DNA of 64,000 nucleotides. Origin: Lachnospiraceae bacterium KM106-2. GTDB lineage: Bacteria > Bacillota > Clostridia > Lachnospirales > Lachnospiraceae. The translations under genes were made by a program, and so were the position numbers. Under the pieces are notes generated by a model. That model was given only the letters and a program-made list of their open reading frames with translations, was not told the DNA's origin and did not search any database. Each line of letters begins with the position of its first letter. Position 1 is the first letter of the stretch. Location of the stretch: assembly GCA_009731425.1 (NCBI GenBank), contig AP018794.1:3510001-3574000 (forward strand), in the 5' to 3' direction. Of the stretch, positions 1 through 10,338 are shown piece by piece.

Positions 1-2054
<2,054 letters not shown>

Positions 2055-2119
2055 AAAAGAACAATGGAATGTCATTCATGAAATATAATGTGTAGTTTTG
2101 AAGATACAATCTTCTATAA

Positions 2120-2193
2120 GGCCTAGTGGCTCAGTTGGTTAGAGCGCCGCCCTGTCACGGCGGAGGTCGAGGGTTCGAGTCCCTTCTGGGTCG
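2120..2193 (+). tRNA. tRNA-Asp (anticodon GTC)
   Basis: Full cloverleaf: acceptor GGCCTAG pairs with CTGGGTC (with G-T pairs), anticodon stem CCGCC/GGCGG and loop CTGTCAC with GTC at 2154-2156, T-arm GGGTTCGAGTCCC. The discriminator is G and CCA is not encoded. It is the first tRNA after 23S, probably co-transcribed with the rRNA operon. Confidence 0.97.
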
Positions 2194-2257
2194 TTACTTA
2201 CGAAAGTAAGGACTTGCTTAATAAGAATTCCAGTTTAAGTAAGTATAAAAATGTGAT

Positions 2258-2330
2258 GGGATCATAGCTCAGCTGGGAGAGCACCTGCCTTACAAGCAGG
2301 GGGTCACAGGTTCGAGCCCTGTTGGTCCCA
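2258..2330 (+). tRNA. tRNA-Val (anticodon TAC)
   Basis: Acceptor GGGATCA pairs with TGGTCCC. Anticodon stem CCTGC/GCAGG holds loop CTTACAA, giving anticodon TAC. The T-arm is CAGGTTCGAGCCCTG, the discriminator is A, and CCA is not encoded. Second gene of the seven-tRNA cluster. Confidence 0.97.
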
Positions 2331-2430
2331 CTTAATTTTGAAATATATGTTAAATCTTATTTTAAGAATAATATGTAGTTTAAAAGTTAAAAATAATTGT
2401 GTATCTTTAAGATAGATAACAAATGATTTC

Positions 2431-2503
2431 GCCGACGTGGCTCAATTGGCAGAGCAGCTGACTTGTAATCAGCAGGTTATCGGTTCAAGTCCGATCGTCG
2501 GCT
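2431..2503 (+). tRNA. tRNA-Thr (anticodon TGT)
   Basis: Acceptor GCCGACG pairs perfectly with CGTCGGC. Anticodon stem GCTGA/TCAGC holds loop CTTGTAA, giving anticodon TGT. The discriminator is T and CCA is not encoded. An unusually long 100-base AT-rich spacer separates it from tRNA-Val. Confidence 0.97.
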
Positions 2504-2518
2504 TTATATTAAAAATAT

Positions 2519-2600
2519 GGATGGGTTCCCGAGTGGCCAAAGGGGGCAGACTGTAAATCTGTTAGCAACGCTTTCGAAGGTTCGAATCCTTCTCCATCCA
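2519..2600 (+). tRNA. tRNA-Tyr (anticodon GTA)
   Basis: Class II tRNA with a long variable arm (82 bases). Acceptor GGATGGG pairs with TCCATCC. Anticodon stem CAGA/TCTG holds loop CTGTAAA, giving anticodon GTA. The discriminator is A and CCA is not encoded. Confidence 0.97.
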
Positions 2601-2638
2601 CTTTCTTTAATATAAAAATAATGAGTATTATCTAATGT

Positions 2639-2712
<74 letters not shown>

Positions 2713-2735
2713 TTCGAAAACAAAATGTTTTCTAT

Positions 2736-2808
<73 letters not shown>

Positions 2809-2832
2809 TTACTTATGCAAATAAGTAGGTAT

Positions 2833-2905
2833 GGGATATTAGCTCAGTTGGTAGAGCACTTGACTTTTAATCAAGTTGTCCGGGGTTCGAATCCCCGATG
2901 TCTCA
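2833..2905 (+). tRNA. tRNA-Lys (anticodon TTT)
   Basis: Acceptor GGGATAT pairs with ATGTCTC using G-T pairs. Anticodon stem CTTGA/TCAAG holds loop CTTTTAA, giving anticodon TTT. The discriminator is A and CCA is not encoded. It is the last tRNA before the operon terminator. Confidence 0.97.
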
Positions 2906-2914
2906 CTAAATAAG

Positions 2915-2952
2915 AAGCATCTGTAAAATGTAAATTTTGCAGATGCTTTTTT
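2915..2952 (+). terminator. rrn/tRNA operon terminator
   Basis: A 15-bp stem (2915-2929 with 2934-2948, one G-T pair) with a four-base loop runs into T2947-T2952. It directly follows tRNA-Lys and closes the rRNA-tRNA transcript. The convergent hydrolase gene ends just beyond it. Confidence 0.9.
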
Positions 2953-2959
2953 CGTTATA

Positions 2960-3490
2960 TTATGAAAACTGTTTGATTAGTTCTTTAATTGAAATTACTG
3001 TAGCAAAGCGTTTATCCCAGACCATATAGTTATAATATTCGACTAAGTCTTTGGCAGTTAAATAGCGATTTGAGAAAGAACTATTAGTTGCTTTGGGAAT
3101 GTAGATGTTATAACCTAATTCAAATGCCGCTTTTATTGTTGCGTCTACACAATATTCCGTTTGAAGTCCAGTAATAATTAGAGAAGATATTTGCTTAGAG
3201 TCTAGATAATCCTTTAAACCAGTATGTAAAAATGCACTATTATAATGTTTGTCAAAGATTCGCTCTGAGTTACTTGGAGAAACGGAACCGGTGATTTCCC
3301 ATCCAGGTTGATTTGGAGAAAGTGGTTCTCCTGGATTATCATTATGGCGAATATAGATGATTTCAATTTGCTGTTTTTCACAGAAACTCTTTAGTTCATT
3401 AATATTAGATATTACACTATTAATCATGTATGGATTGTTATCAATCAAATCTTGTTGCATATCGATAATGAGTAGTGCTGTCTTTTTCAT
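2960..3490 (-). CDS. isochorismatase-like cysteine hydrolase
   Basis: 176 aa, the usual length of the isochorismatase/nicotinamidase superfamily. The catalytic triad expected for the fold is visible: Asp10 in the opening strand (LLIIDMQ), Lys81 and Cys114 in the segment GLQTEYCVDAT. Such enzymes cleave small amides or vinyl ethers in the cytosol; the substrate cannot be told from sequence. The start is supported by AAAGGAG seven bases upstream. It is transcribed alone and converges on the tRNA operon. The 282 bases upstream hold no recognisable gene or regulatory element. The family is secure; a specific nicotinamidase role is not shown. Confidence 0.88.
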   Translation of the reverse strand: MKKTALLIIDMQQDLIDNNPYMINSVISNINELKSFCEKQQIEIIYIRHNDNPGEPLSPNQPGWEITGSVSPSNSERIFDKHYNSAFLHTGLKDYLDSKQISSLIITGLQTEYCVDATIKAAFELGYNIYIPKATNSSFSNRYLTAKDLVEYYNYMVWDKRFATVISIKELIKQFS

Positions 3491-3772
3491 CTTTTATCTC
3501 CTTTATTCTTTTAGAGGTTGTATTAAGATAAGGCATGGATTAGAAGAATCCCATTAAATCGGAAAACATTCTGAAGGTCGAAAGCCCATAGAATAATAGT
3601 ACTATCTTCTTTGTACGTAATAAGGATCTGAGTTAGAGCTATCTAGCGTTTTTATTTGTAGAAATTCATATTGCTGAGATATAGTATAAGCATAGTTGAA
3701 GTAATTTGTTTTTTTAGTTTCGGTAATGTAATCTCTTTAATCGTTATGATAGTAAGGCTCCTATAGACTAGT

Positions 3773-4807
3773 TTATTTGTGTGCTACGGCCATAAAAAGA
3801 GAATAGTTGATAGATTTATCATCTACTTGCTTTGCTCCTTTATAGACAGTTTGAACTGAAATTGAGGTAAAACCACAGCTATGTAAAGTATTTTGAATTG
3901 CTTCTCGTTTAAATCCATTATGTCCATGAAAATTAGGTTCGTTTTGATGGAAGGATCCATCTTCTTCATCGAGATCAATAAGAAGAAAAATTCCATTTTG
4001 TTTTAAACATTCTTTTAAGATGAGAATTTGTGATTTTATGTCGATGATATGATGAAAGACCATAGAGCTAAAAATTAAATCATATTGTTGTTTTTGCATT
4101 TCTTCTGGTTTTGTAAGGATATGTACATTATCAGTATGATAGGATTCACTTTTTTCTTTAAATATCTGGCACATTTGAGTTGACGTATCATAGCCATAGA
4201 TACTTTTTACATAGGGATAAAGTTCATAGGTCAAGAGGCCTGTTCCGCAACCAAAGTCAAGACAAGTAATATCATTTGTGGTAAGTTGTTTTTGTATTTG
4301 GGCAGAGAGATTTTTAGCTCGTGTGATCCGACGTTCGTCATCCCAGGTAAGGGCTAAAAGATTGAAGATATTTTTTTGATCAATATAATATACAATTTCA
4401 TCATCAATAATACGTCCATCGGGTCTAAAGCCTACGTTCTCATATAGTTTCTGAGCAACTTTATTCTCGGGCTCAAAACTAATATAAATCTTGTTATGGC
4501 TGGTATCTTTAGCAATTCGATTTAATGTGGCGAATAATGCTTTTTTACCATAACCAGATTTTTGATATTTTTTATCAATCATAAGTCGATAGATCCAATA
4601 TTCGTTATCTTCATAGTCAAGGCAGTACATAACAAATCCAACGAGAAGATCATCATTATAGATGGCTAAAGGGATACACTCGGGCTGTGCTTTTGCTTGA
4701 GCGAGTGATACAACATTATCTGAGATAAAATCCTTTTGATCATCATAAACAGAGAGTTTTATTACATCGATAAAGTTATTTCTGTCAATTTCTTTTAAGT
4801 AAATCAT
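3773..4807 (-). CDS. GNAT acetyltransferase - class I SAM methyltransferase fusion
   Basis: 344 aa with two domains. Residues 1-145 form a GNAT domain resembling spermidine/spermine-type acetyltransferases, with the acetyl-CoA loop QKSGYGKKA at 82-90. Residues about 155-344 form a class I methyltransferase with the SAM-binding motif LDFGCGTG at 183-190 and a DxDEED acidic stretch near 278. The pairing suggests one protein that both acetylates and methylates, or a regulatory fusion; no substrate is evident. It lies 12 bases downstream of a second GNAT gene on the same strand, so the two are likely one operon. The reading frame runs through both domains without a stop. Confidence 0.85.
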   Translation of the reverse strand: MIYLKEIDRNNFIDVIKLSVYDDQKDFISDNVVSLAQAKAQPECIPLAIYNDDLLVGFVMYCLDYEDNEYWIYRLMIDKKYQKSGYGKKALFATLNRIAKDTSHNKIYISFEPENKVAQKLYENVGFRPDGRIIDDEIVYYIDQKNIFNLLALTWDDERRITRAKNLSAQIQKQLTTNDITCLDFGCGTGLLTYELYPYVKSIYGYDTSTQMCQIFKEKSESYHTDNVHILTKPEEMQKQQYDLIFSSMVFHHIIDIKSQILILKECLKQNGIFLLIDLDEEDGSFHQNEPNFHGHNGFKREAIQNTLHSCGFTSISVQTVYKGAKQVDDKSINYSLFMAVAHK

Positions 4808-4819
4808 GAGTATTTCTCC

Positions 4820-5356
4820 TTATTGATTTGATATGATTTTTTCGTAAACTCGAAATTCACTTAATCCATATTCGCCTAGTCCTTCATCAATATTCGTAAT
4901 ATATTGATAGCCATATCTCTCATATAAGGAAATAGCAGGGGTATTATTTACATAGACATCGAGGCGAAGTGAATTAATATGGTTTTCTTTAGCATATTCG
5001 TCAGCAAATTGCAGTAATTTAGTTGCGATACCTTGCTTAGTATAAGCAGGATGAACTACTAGGGTATGAATTACTAGAATATGATCATAAGTGCTATCAC
5101 ATAGCCATTTTGCAGTTTCATAGCCAGACTCAGGCTTATGATTTAATATAAATGAGCCAACAATCTTATCATCGTATTTTGCAATAAATAAACAGTCCTC
5201 TGATAGACCTTCTTCGGCATCACATCTTATAGGGTAGACATCTTTTTTCCAGCCAGGGTAATTCTTTGTAGCTGCTAAATGATCGTTTAAGTCATTATAG
5301 AGTTGTTCTAACTCATCAATATCTTGGATGGATGCTTTCTCAATTCGTAAGTTCAT
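4820..5356 (-). CDS. GNAT family N-acetyltransferase
   Basis: 178 aa GNAT protein. The acetyl-CoA binding stretch is HPAYTKQGIATKLLQ, followed by the NTPAISLYERYGY motif typical of the C-terminal half of the fold. The start is set at 5356 because AAGGAGG lies just upstream. An in-frame ATG at 5374 would place that Shine-Dalgarno sequence inside the coding region. Substrate unknown; it probably acts on a small amine or an amino terminus in the cytosol. First gene of a two-gene operon with the GNAT-methyltransferase fusion and divergent from the PfkB operon. Confidence 0.88.
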   Translation of the reverse strand: MNLRIEKASIQDIDELEQLYNDLNDHLAATKNYPGWKKDVYPIRCDAEEGLSEDCLFIAKYDDKIVGSFILNHKPESGYETAKWLCDSTYDHILVIHTLVVHPAYTKQGIATKLLQFADEYAKENHINSLRLDVYVNNTPAISLYERYGYQYITNIDEGLGEYGLSEFRVYEKIISNQ

Positions 5357-5426
5357 CTTGTTCCTCCTTTTCATATAGATTGATTATATCAGAAATGGTA
5401 AAAAATTCAAAACTTTAAAAATATGG

Positions 5427-5432
5427 TATAAT
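5427..5432 (+). promoter_or_regulatory. -10 element (TATAAT) of the PfkB operon
   Basis: A perfect TATAAT stands 38 bases before the PfkB start codon in the divergent intergenic region. The -35 is weak (TTCAAA-like at 5406-5411). Confidence 0.5.
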
Positions 5433-5470
5433 AAATCTACATTTATTAATGAAGAAGAGGGAGTGAGAGT

Positions 5471-6400
5471 ATGAGTAGCAGAGTTATCATTTCAGGATTG
5501 TTAAATACGGAGACGACAGTTAAGGTAAAGGGATTTCCAATTGAATATTACCCCATTGACTATCCATTTTTCGGAGTTCATTCTAGTGTTTCGGGTGTAG
5601 GATATAATATTGCAAAGGCGTTAAAATCATTAGAGGATGATATTACGTTAGCATCTTATCTTGGTAAGGATATGGAAGCAGAGCTTATTATGGAAGAGCT
5701 AGATCAAATCCAAGTGAAAAGTAAGTACATATTAAGAGAGTTGAGAGAGACGCCATCTTCTGTTGTTCTTTATGAGGAGAGTGGAAGAAGACAAATTTAT
5801 TGTGATCTTAAGGATATCCAAGAAAAAGAGTACCCGATCGAGAAATTTAATTTAGCTATGAGACAGCAAGATCTTATTATCTTATGTAATATTAATTTTA
5901 ATCGAGGATTGCTTAAAAAGGCAAAAGAAAGTGGAACTTTGATCGCCAGCGATGTACACGTGATCAGTGATATTAAGGATACCTATAACAGTGATTTTAT
6001 GAAAGCTGCGGATATTTTATTTTTGAGTAATGAGGGAATACGAGACAAGGAGAGAGAAATGCTTGCGCGTATCAAAGATCATTTTGAAAATAAGATCATT
6101 GTTGTTGGAAAAGGCGATCAGGGAGTTGTAATGTATGAAAGAAAGACAGATCGATATTATGAATTACCTTGTGTTACGGTCGGAGAGGTAGTTAATACAG
6201 TAGGAGCAGGTGATGCACTCTTTGGCTCATTTCTACATTACTTTATGCAGGGAATGGATCCAGTTGAATGTCTAAAACGAGCAGAATTATTTGCATCTTA
6301 TAAGATAGGCTTTAATGGTGCTGCAACTGGATTTGCTACAGAGCAGATCGTGGAGCAACTTTATGATAAATACCCGATAGAGGTTCAGATCGTTCACTAA
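5471..6400 (+). CDS. PfkB/ribokinase family sugar kinase
   Basis: 309 aa. It has the PfkB fold: an N-terminal substrate-binding part with SSVSGVGYNIAKAL (residues about 38-51) and the C-terminal signature NTVGAGDALFGSF, whose GAGD carries the catalytic Asp. It would phosphorylate a sugar, nucleoside or similar alcohol with ATP; the substrate is not predictable. First of four closely spaced genes (gaps of 18, 1 and 11 bases): kinase, RmlD-like reductase, TfoX C-terminal domain protein and GNAT. The kinase/reductase pair hints at a sugar or sugar-nucleotide modification route. Start chosen by GAGGGAG upstream. Confidence 0.88.
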   Translation: MSSRVIISGLLNTETTVKVKGFPIEYYPIDYPFFGVHSSVSGVGYNIAKALKSLEDDITLASYLGKDMEAELIMEELDQIQVKSKYILRELRETPSSVVLYEESGRRQIYCDLKDIQEKEYPIEKFNLAMRQQDLIILCNINFNRGLLKKAKESGTLIASDVHVISDIKDTYNSDFMKAADILFLSNEGIRDKEREMLARIKDHFENKIIVVGKGDQGVVMYERKTDRYYELPCVTVGEVVNTVGAGDALFGSFLHYFMQGMDPVECLKRAELFASYKIGFNGAATGFATEQIVEQLYDKYPIEVQIVH

Positions 6401-6418
6401 GTTATAGGAGGAGTTAAT

Positions 6419-7243
6419 ATGAGAATATTAATATTAGGTGGGAGTGGCTATGTGGGACAAGCTATCTGGCGTAGGCTGCAGATGAGTGAAGATGTTTATG
6501 GAACTTATCATACGAAGAGAATAGAATATAAAGAAAATGAAAAAATGTTCTTTTATGATTTAGTTGATCAAGAATGTCTGAAACAGATCCTTGTAACGGT
6601 TAGACCGCAAGTCATAATCTCCTGCTTGCGTGGAGATTATTCTTTGCAATTAAAAGCACATGAAAAAGTAGCCATGTATTTAGCTGAGAATGACGGAAAA
6701 ATAATTTATTTCTCGACAGCCAATGTCTTTGATGCAAAGAAGGACAAGCCTCATTATGAGATGGATGAGACTGGATCAGAGACGGATTATGGTAAGTTTA
6801 AGATTCAATGTGAGACATTATTAAATGAGAAGTTAGGAACAGATTGCGTGATTGTACGAATTCCTGCTGTATGGGGAAAGGGATGTCCTAGAATTCTGAA
6901 ACTTAAAGAGTATGCAAAATATCAGAATCCAATTCAGACCTATGAGAATATCGCTACTAACTATACTTTAGATACTCAAATTGCTAGCTGGATTGAGTAT
7001 ATTATTAGGTATAGTCTAAAAGGAACTTTTCATATTGGAACCGAGGATACTTATGATTACACCAGGTTTCAAGTTGAACTTGCAAACAAGTTAAAATTAG
7101 AGACATTAGTACTGGAGAAAGAGGTTTTACCAGAGTTATGTTATCAAGCAGTATTACCGGGAAGAGAAGAGATTCCAAAAGAACTTAGACTCACGGTTAA
7201 AGATGTGATCGCATATTTAAAAGAGGTAGAGAAAGGAGAATAA
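6419..7243 (+). CDS. RmlD-like NAD(P)-dependent sugar-nucleotide reductase/epimerase
   Basis: 274 aa short-chain dehydrogenase of the extended type, closest in layout to dTDP-4-dehydrorhamnose reductase (RmlD). The N-terminal Rossmann motif is GGSGYVGQA (residues 7-15), and the catalytic-type YxxxK is in SETDYGKFK, near residue 124. It would reduce or epimerise a nucleotide-bound or free sugar, but no other rhamnose-pathway gene is nearby, so an RmlD role in the strict sense is doubtful. Preceded by GGAGG and embedded in the PfkB operon. Confidence 0.8.
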   Translation: MRILILGGSGYVGQAIWRRLQMSEDVYGTYHTKRIEYKENEKMFFYDLVDQECLKQILVTVRPQVIISCLRGDYSLQLKAHEKVAMYLAENDGKIIYFSTANVFDAKKDKPHYEMDETGSETDYGKFKIQCETLLNEKLGTDCVIVRIPAVWGKGCPRILKLKEYAKYQNPIQTYENIATNYTLDTQIASWIEYIIRYSLKGTFHIGTEDTYDYTRFQVELANKLKLETLVLEKEVLPELCYQAVLPGREEIPKELRLTVKDVIAYLKEVEKGE

Positions 7244-7244
7244 A

Positions 7245-7505
7245 ATGGGAGAGTTATCGAAGTTACCTAACATAGGAAAAGAGGTTGAAAGACAGCTTAA
7301 TTTAGTTGGAATTACTACATATGAACAGCTTAAGGATGTTGGAGCAGAGGAAGCTTGGCTCAAGATACAGAAAATAGATGAGTCTGCCTGCATTCATCGC
7401 TTATTAGCGCTAGAGGGTGCACTTCAGGGAATGAAGAAGACATTGTTACCCGAGGAGAGAAAAGCAGAGTTAAAAGAGTTTTATAAGATACATAGATTAG
7501 GATAG
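7245..7505 (+). CDS. TfoX/Sxy C-terminal domain protein
   Basis: 86 aa, matching the stand-alone TfoX C-terminal domain family: LPNIGKEVERQLNLVGI (a helix-hairpin-helix-like stretch), then AWLKIQ, and a helical end LEGALQGMKKTLLPEER. In Proteobacteria TfoX/Sxy controls competence; isolated C-terminal domains in Firmicutes have no established role. The start overlaps the previous gene's end region (one-base gap) with an AAAGGAG ribosome site, indicating translational coupling in the PfkB operon. Confidence 0.8.
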   Translation: MGELSKLPNIGKEVERQLNLVGITTYEQLKDVGAEEAWLKIQKIDESACIHRLLALEGALQGMKKTLLPEERKAELKEFYKIHRLG

Positions 7506-7516
7506 GTGGATGTTAG

Positions 7517-8065
7517 ATGCAATATAAAGAGAAGAAGATTCAATTAAAGGATGGAATAGAATGTATCCTACGGAGTCCAGAAGAAAGAGATGCTCAGAAT
7601 ATGATCTCTTATATGAGGCTTACTTCAGGTGAGACGCATTTTATGGTCCGTTATCCGGAAGAGGTAAGACTTAGTGTAGAAAAAGAGAAAGAGCTAATTT
7701 CAAATACATTCCAGAGTGAGACGGATATTATGATTGCAGCATTTATTAATGGAGAGTTAGTTGGAAATGCAGGTCTGCAATGCTATCGAAATCACATTAA
7801 ATTACGTCATAGGGCAGTATTTGGAATTTCAATTGTAGAGAAGTATTGGAATCTGGGATTAGGGAATATAATGATTGACGAAATTATTGAGAAAGCTAGA
7901 GAAATAGGGTACTCACAAATTGAATTAGGAGTATTCTCGGATAATATAAAAGCACAAAGATTATATCTGAAACATAACTTTGAAGAATGGGGACGTATTA
8001 AGAATGCATATCGATTGAAGGATGGAAGCTTTCGTGATGAAATTATGATGGGACAGATATTATAG
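7517..8065 (+). CDS. GNAT family N-acetyltransferase
   Basis: 182 aa. The GNAT signature is seen as FGISIVEKYWNLGLGNIMIDEII (beta4 and the acetyl-CoA loop, residues about 100-122) and the NIKAQRLYLKHNF motif near 153-165, resembling RimJ/RimL-like enzymes. The start at 7517 follows AGGTGG by seven bases. Last gene of the PfkB operon. Substrate unknown. Confidence 0.87.
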   Translation: MQYKEKKIQLKDGIECILRSPEERDAQNMISYMRLTSGETHFMVRYPEEVRLSVEKEKELISNTFQSETDIMIAAFINGELVGNAGLQCYRNHIKLRHRAVFGISIVEKYWNLGLGNIMIDEIIEKAREIGYSQIELGVFSDNIKAQRLYLKHNFEEWGRIKNAYRLKDGSFRDEIMMGQIL

Positions 8066-8083
8066 AAAGTCGTAAGTTTCCAC

Positions 8084-8611
8084 TTATGACTTAGTAAAGA
8101 ATAATAACTCTGGTTTTATTAAGGAACTACCATGACGATGGAACTTTCTTTTAGATGAGAGAAAAATTAGGGTATCTCCTGAATGATAGACACCACAATC
8201 TAAAATATCATAGCGTTTCCATACAAGAGAATCATCACAAAGGAAGGTAGCTTCATTATAATTTTCATTAACAGCAGGATTAGCACTTACTCGACGGTCA
8301 GGTTTATTTTCAATTACAGTGCTTACATAAAAATAAGAAATATGGCAATAAAAAAGAAACATGATAAGTGCAAAGAATAATAGAATTGCCACAACAACTA
8401 AAATCGGAAGAAATGGAATGAAAATAAGTTGTAAGTTAAAACCAGAAGTAATACCACATATTATTGATAGAATCAAACCGATTCCAAAGGCAAATGGACT
8501 GGTCGCAAGTAATATAGATATAATTCGACCTAACATTCCATAAATTAAGTGTTTTCGTTGAGATGATTCGAGTCGATACCATTGATGTGAAGTTAGTTCA
8601 TTTATGTTCAT
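8084..8611 (-). CDS. conserved hypothetical membrane protein
   Basis: 175 aa, not recognised. Two hydrophobic segments (residues about 28-55 and 62-92) form a hairpin in the membrane. A polar C-terminal half (about 95-175) contains Cys124 and Cys137 and several short beta-like stretches. Residues 1-25 are basic and cytoplasmic-like. It converges on the PfkB operon and is followed downstream by no obvious terminator. No function is inferred. Confidence 0.6.
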   Translation of the reverse strand: MNINELTSHQWYRLESSQRKHLIYGMLGRIISILLATSPFAFGIGLILSIICGITSGFNLQLIFIPFLPILVVVAILLFFALIMFLFYCHISYFYVSTVIENKPDRRVSANPAVNENYNEATFLCDDSLVWKRYDILDCGVYHSGDTLIFLSSKRKFHRHGSSLIKPELLFFTKS

Positions 8612-8843
8612 AGTGACGTCCTCTTTTCTAAACTATTATTAGTATATTAGATTAGAGAATAAGTGGAAGTCAATTTATATCTTGGTGTATTGTAATATAA
8701 ATAATTGATGATGACAAAAAAGAAGAGATGCAGAGTTTGGTAGATTACATTTCGATGAAATATTATAAGATAGCATCATGAGGGGAAGAATACTAAATTC
8801 GGAGTAATTTTTTGGACAGCAAAAGATGAGGGAGAAATAAGAA

Positions 8844-9488
8844 ATGTGTAGAGTAAAGAGAATAAAATGTGGAAATGGTAATTGTTATATTGTGAGTCAA
8901 TCCGGTAAGGCTATTCTTATTGATACGGCGAGACCAAAGTACCGCCAGAAGATATTAAGAGAGTGCGAGGGGGAGAATATTCAGCTTATAGTATTGACAC
9001 ATACCCATATGGATCATTGTCAGAACGCAGCATTTCTTTCAGAAAAGCTAAAGGCTCCTATCGCAATTTGTAAGACAGACAAAGAGCTGATCAAGGATAA
9101 TATGAAACAACCACTTGTTGCTAAGATGTTACTAGGAAAATTAGTATTAGCTATTTCATTATCTGCATTTTAATTTGATAAGATACCTCTATTTGAACCG
9201 ACCGTATTTTTGAAAGAAGGAGATTCTCTGAAACCATATGGACTAGATGCTAGTATCATGGAGTTGCCAGGACATACAAATGGATCAATAGGGATAGAGT
9301 TAAAGGATGGTATTATTGTTGGTGATGCCTTAATGAATATGTTTTATCCTACTATCTCAATGTTATACCATGATGAAGTTCAAATGAAAGAAAGTGCAGA
9401 TAGAATTAGTAAACGAGGTAATAAGATGATTTATTTTGGGCATGGAAAGCCGGTTAGAAATAAAAATTGGATAAAAAGTAAATCGTGA
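8844..9488 (+). pseudogene. MBL-fold metallo-hydrolase interrupted by an in-frame TAA
   Basis: Two stretches in the same reading frame together make one metallo-beta-lactamase-fold protein of about 214 codons, broken only by TAA at 9171-9173. The N-terminal part has the metal motif HTHMDHCQN (HxHxDH). The C-terminal part continues FDKIPLFEPTVFLKEGD and carries the remaining ligands: GHTNGS, GDALMN and YFGHGKP. No frameshift is present and every metal ligand survives. This points to a recent nonsense change, a sequencing error or translational readthrough. If the stop is real, translation stops after 109 residues and the product would lack half of its metal site. Substrate unknown. Confidence 0.8.
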
Positions 9489-9492
9489 AGTG

Positions 9493-9501
9493 TGCTATAA
9501 T
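9493..9501 (+). promoter_or_regulatory. extended -10 promoter of the sirtuin gene
   Basis: TGCTATAAT, an extended -10 element (TGnTATAAT), overlaps the end of the preceding MBL region. Transcription would start near 9508, downstream of the in-frame upstream start at 9490. This supports the shorter sirtuin start at 9529. Confidence 0.6.
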
Positions 9502-9528
9502 AAAGAAAAACAGTTCGGAGATGATTTC

Positions 9529-10266
9529 ATGAATGAAAAGATGGAACAGTTAATTACAATATTAAAGGAAAGTAAGAATATTGTATTCTTTGGAGGGGCA
9601 GGGGTAAGTACGGCTTCTCATATTCCCGATTTTCGTAGTTCCAATGGTTTATATAGTAAGAAATTAGATCGTAATTTCACACCAGAACAGGCAGTAGCGC
9701 ATTCATTCTTTGTTCGATATCCAGAAGAATTTTATGACTTCTATAAGAAGAATTTGGTTTATCCAGAGGCAAAGCCGAATAATTGTCATATTGCGTTAGC
9801 TAAATTAGAGGAAATGGGAAAATTAAAGGCAATCGTAACTCAGAATATTGATGGTTTACACCAGGCAGCAGGCAGTAAGAAGGTGTATGAGTTACATGGT
9901 TCGGTTCTGCGAAATTATTGCACGAAGTGTCATGCTTTTTATGATGCTAATTATGTACTAGAGACGGATGGAGTCCCAAAGTGTGCAAAATGTGGCGGTG
10001 TTGTAAAACCAGATGTTGTTCTTTATGAAGAAGGACTTGATCAGGAGATTATTTCAGGTGCGGTAAAAGCAATTGCTGAAGCAGATACATTAATCATCGG
10101 AGGAACTTCTTTAGTTGTATATCCAGCAGCAGGACTAATTGACTATTTTAGAGGAAAGAACCTAGTATTGATCAATAAGAGTTCAACGTCGGCAGATAAT
10201 AAAGCTGACCTTGTAATTAATGACAGTATCGATAAGGTCTTATTTGCAGCAGTAACACAGCTATAA
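9529..10266 (+). CDS. cobB: NAD-dependent protein deacylase (SIR2 family)
   Basis: 245 aa bacterial sirtuin that removes acyl groups from lysines using NAD. Visible motifs: the NAD-binding GAGVSTASHIPDFR at about 23-36, TQNIDGLH at 104-111, catalytic His123 in ELHGS, four zinc cysteines (131, 134, 152, 155) and GGTSLVVYPAAG in the Rossmann part. The start is set at 9529 because GGAG lies eight bases upstream and the extended -10 at 9493-9501 would exclude an earlier start. The gene appears monocistronic. Substrate range (acetyl or longer acyl) is not determined here. Confidence 0.95.
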   Translation: MNEKMEQLITILKESKNIVFFGGAGVSTASHIPDFRSSNGLYSKKLDRNFTPEQAVAHSFFVRYPEEFYDFYKKNLVYPEAKPNNCHIALAKLEEMGKLKAIVTQNIDGLHQAAGSKKVYELHGSVLRNYCTKCHAFYDANYVLETDGVPKCAKCGGVVKPDVVLYEEGLDQEIISGAVKAIAEADTLIIGGTSLVVYPAAGLIDYFRGKNLVLINKSSTSADNKADLVINDSIDKVLFAAVTQL

Positions 10267-10276
10267 GGTAAGGAAG

Positions 10277-10306
10277 AGAATATTCGCTATTTCATTGGGT
10301 AAACTA
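10277..10306 (+). promoter_or_regulatory. candidate forespore (sigma-G-like) promoter for spoVAF
   Basis: AGAATA at 10277-10282 and TAAACTA at 10300-10306 are separated by 17 bases and resemble the sigma-G elements TGAATA and CATACTA (five of six and five of seven matches). It sits 32 bases before the spoVAF start. This fits forespore expression of the spoVA operon in Bacillus, but the match is imperfect. Confidence 0.35.
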
Positions 10307-10338
10307 ACCGTAGAATAATGGTAAAGGAGATTTATCAT

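Noticed and set aside
9490-9528. Upstream start of the sirtuin gene
   Set aside because: The extended -10 promoter lies inside this extension and GGAG is placed correctly for 9529.
10318-10338. Upstream start of spoVAF
   Set aside because: It would place the AAAGGAG ribosome site within the coding sequence.
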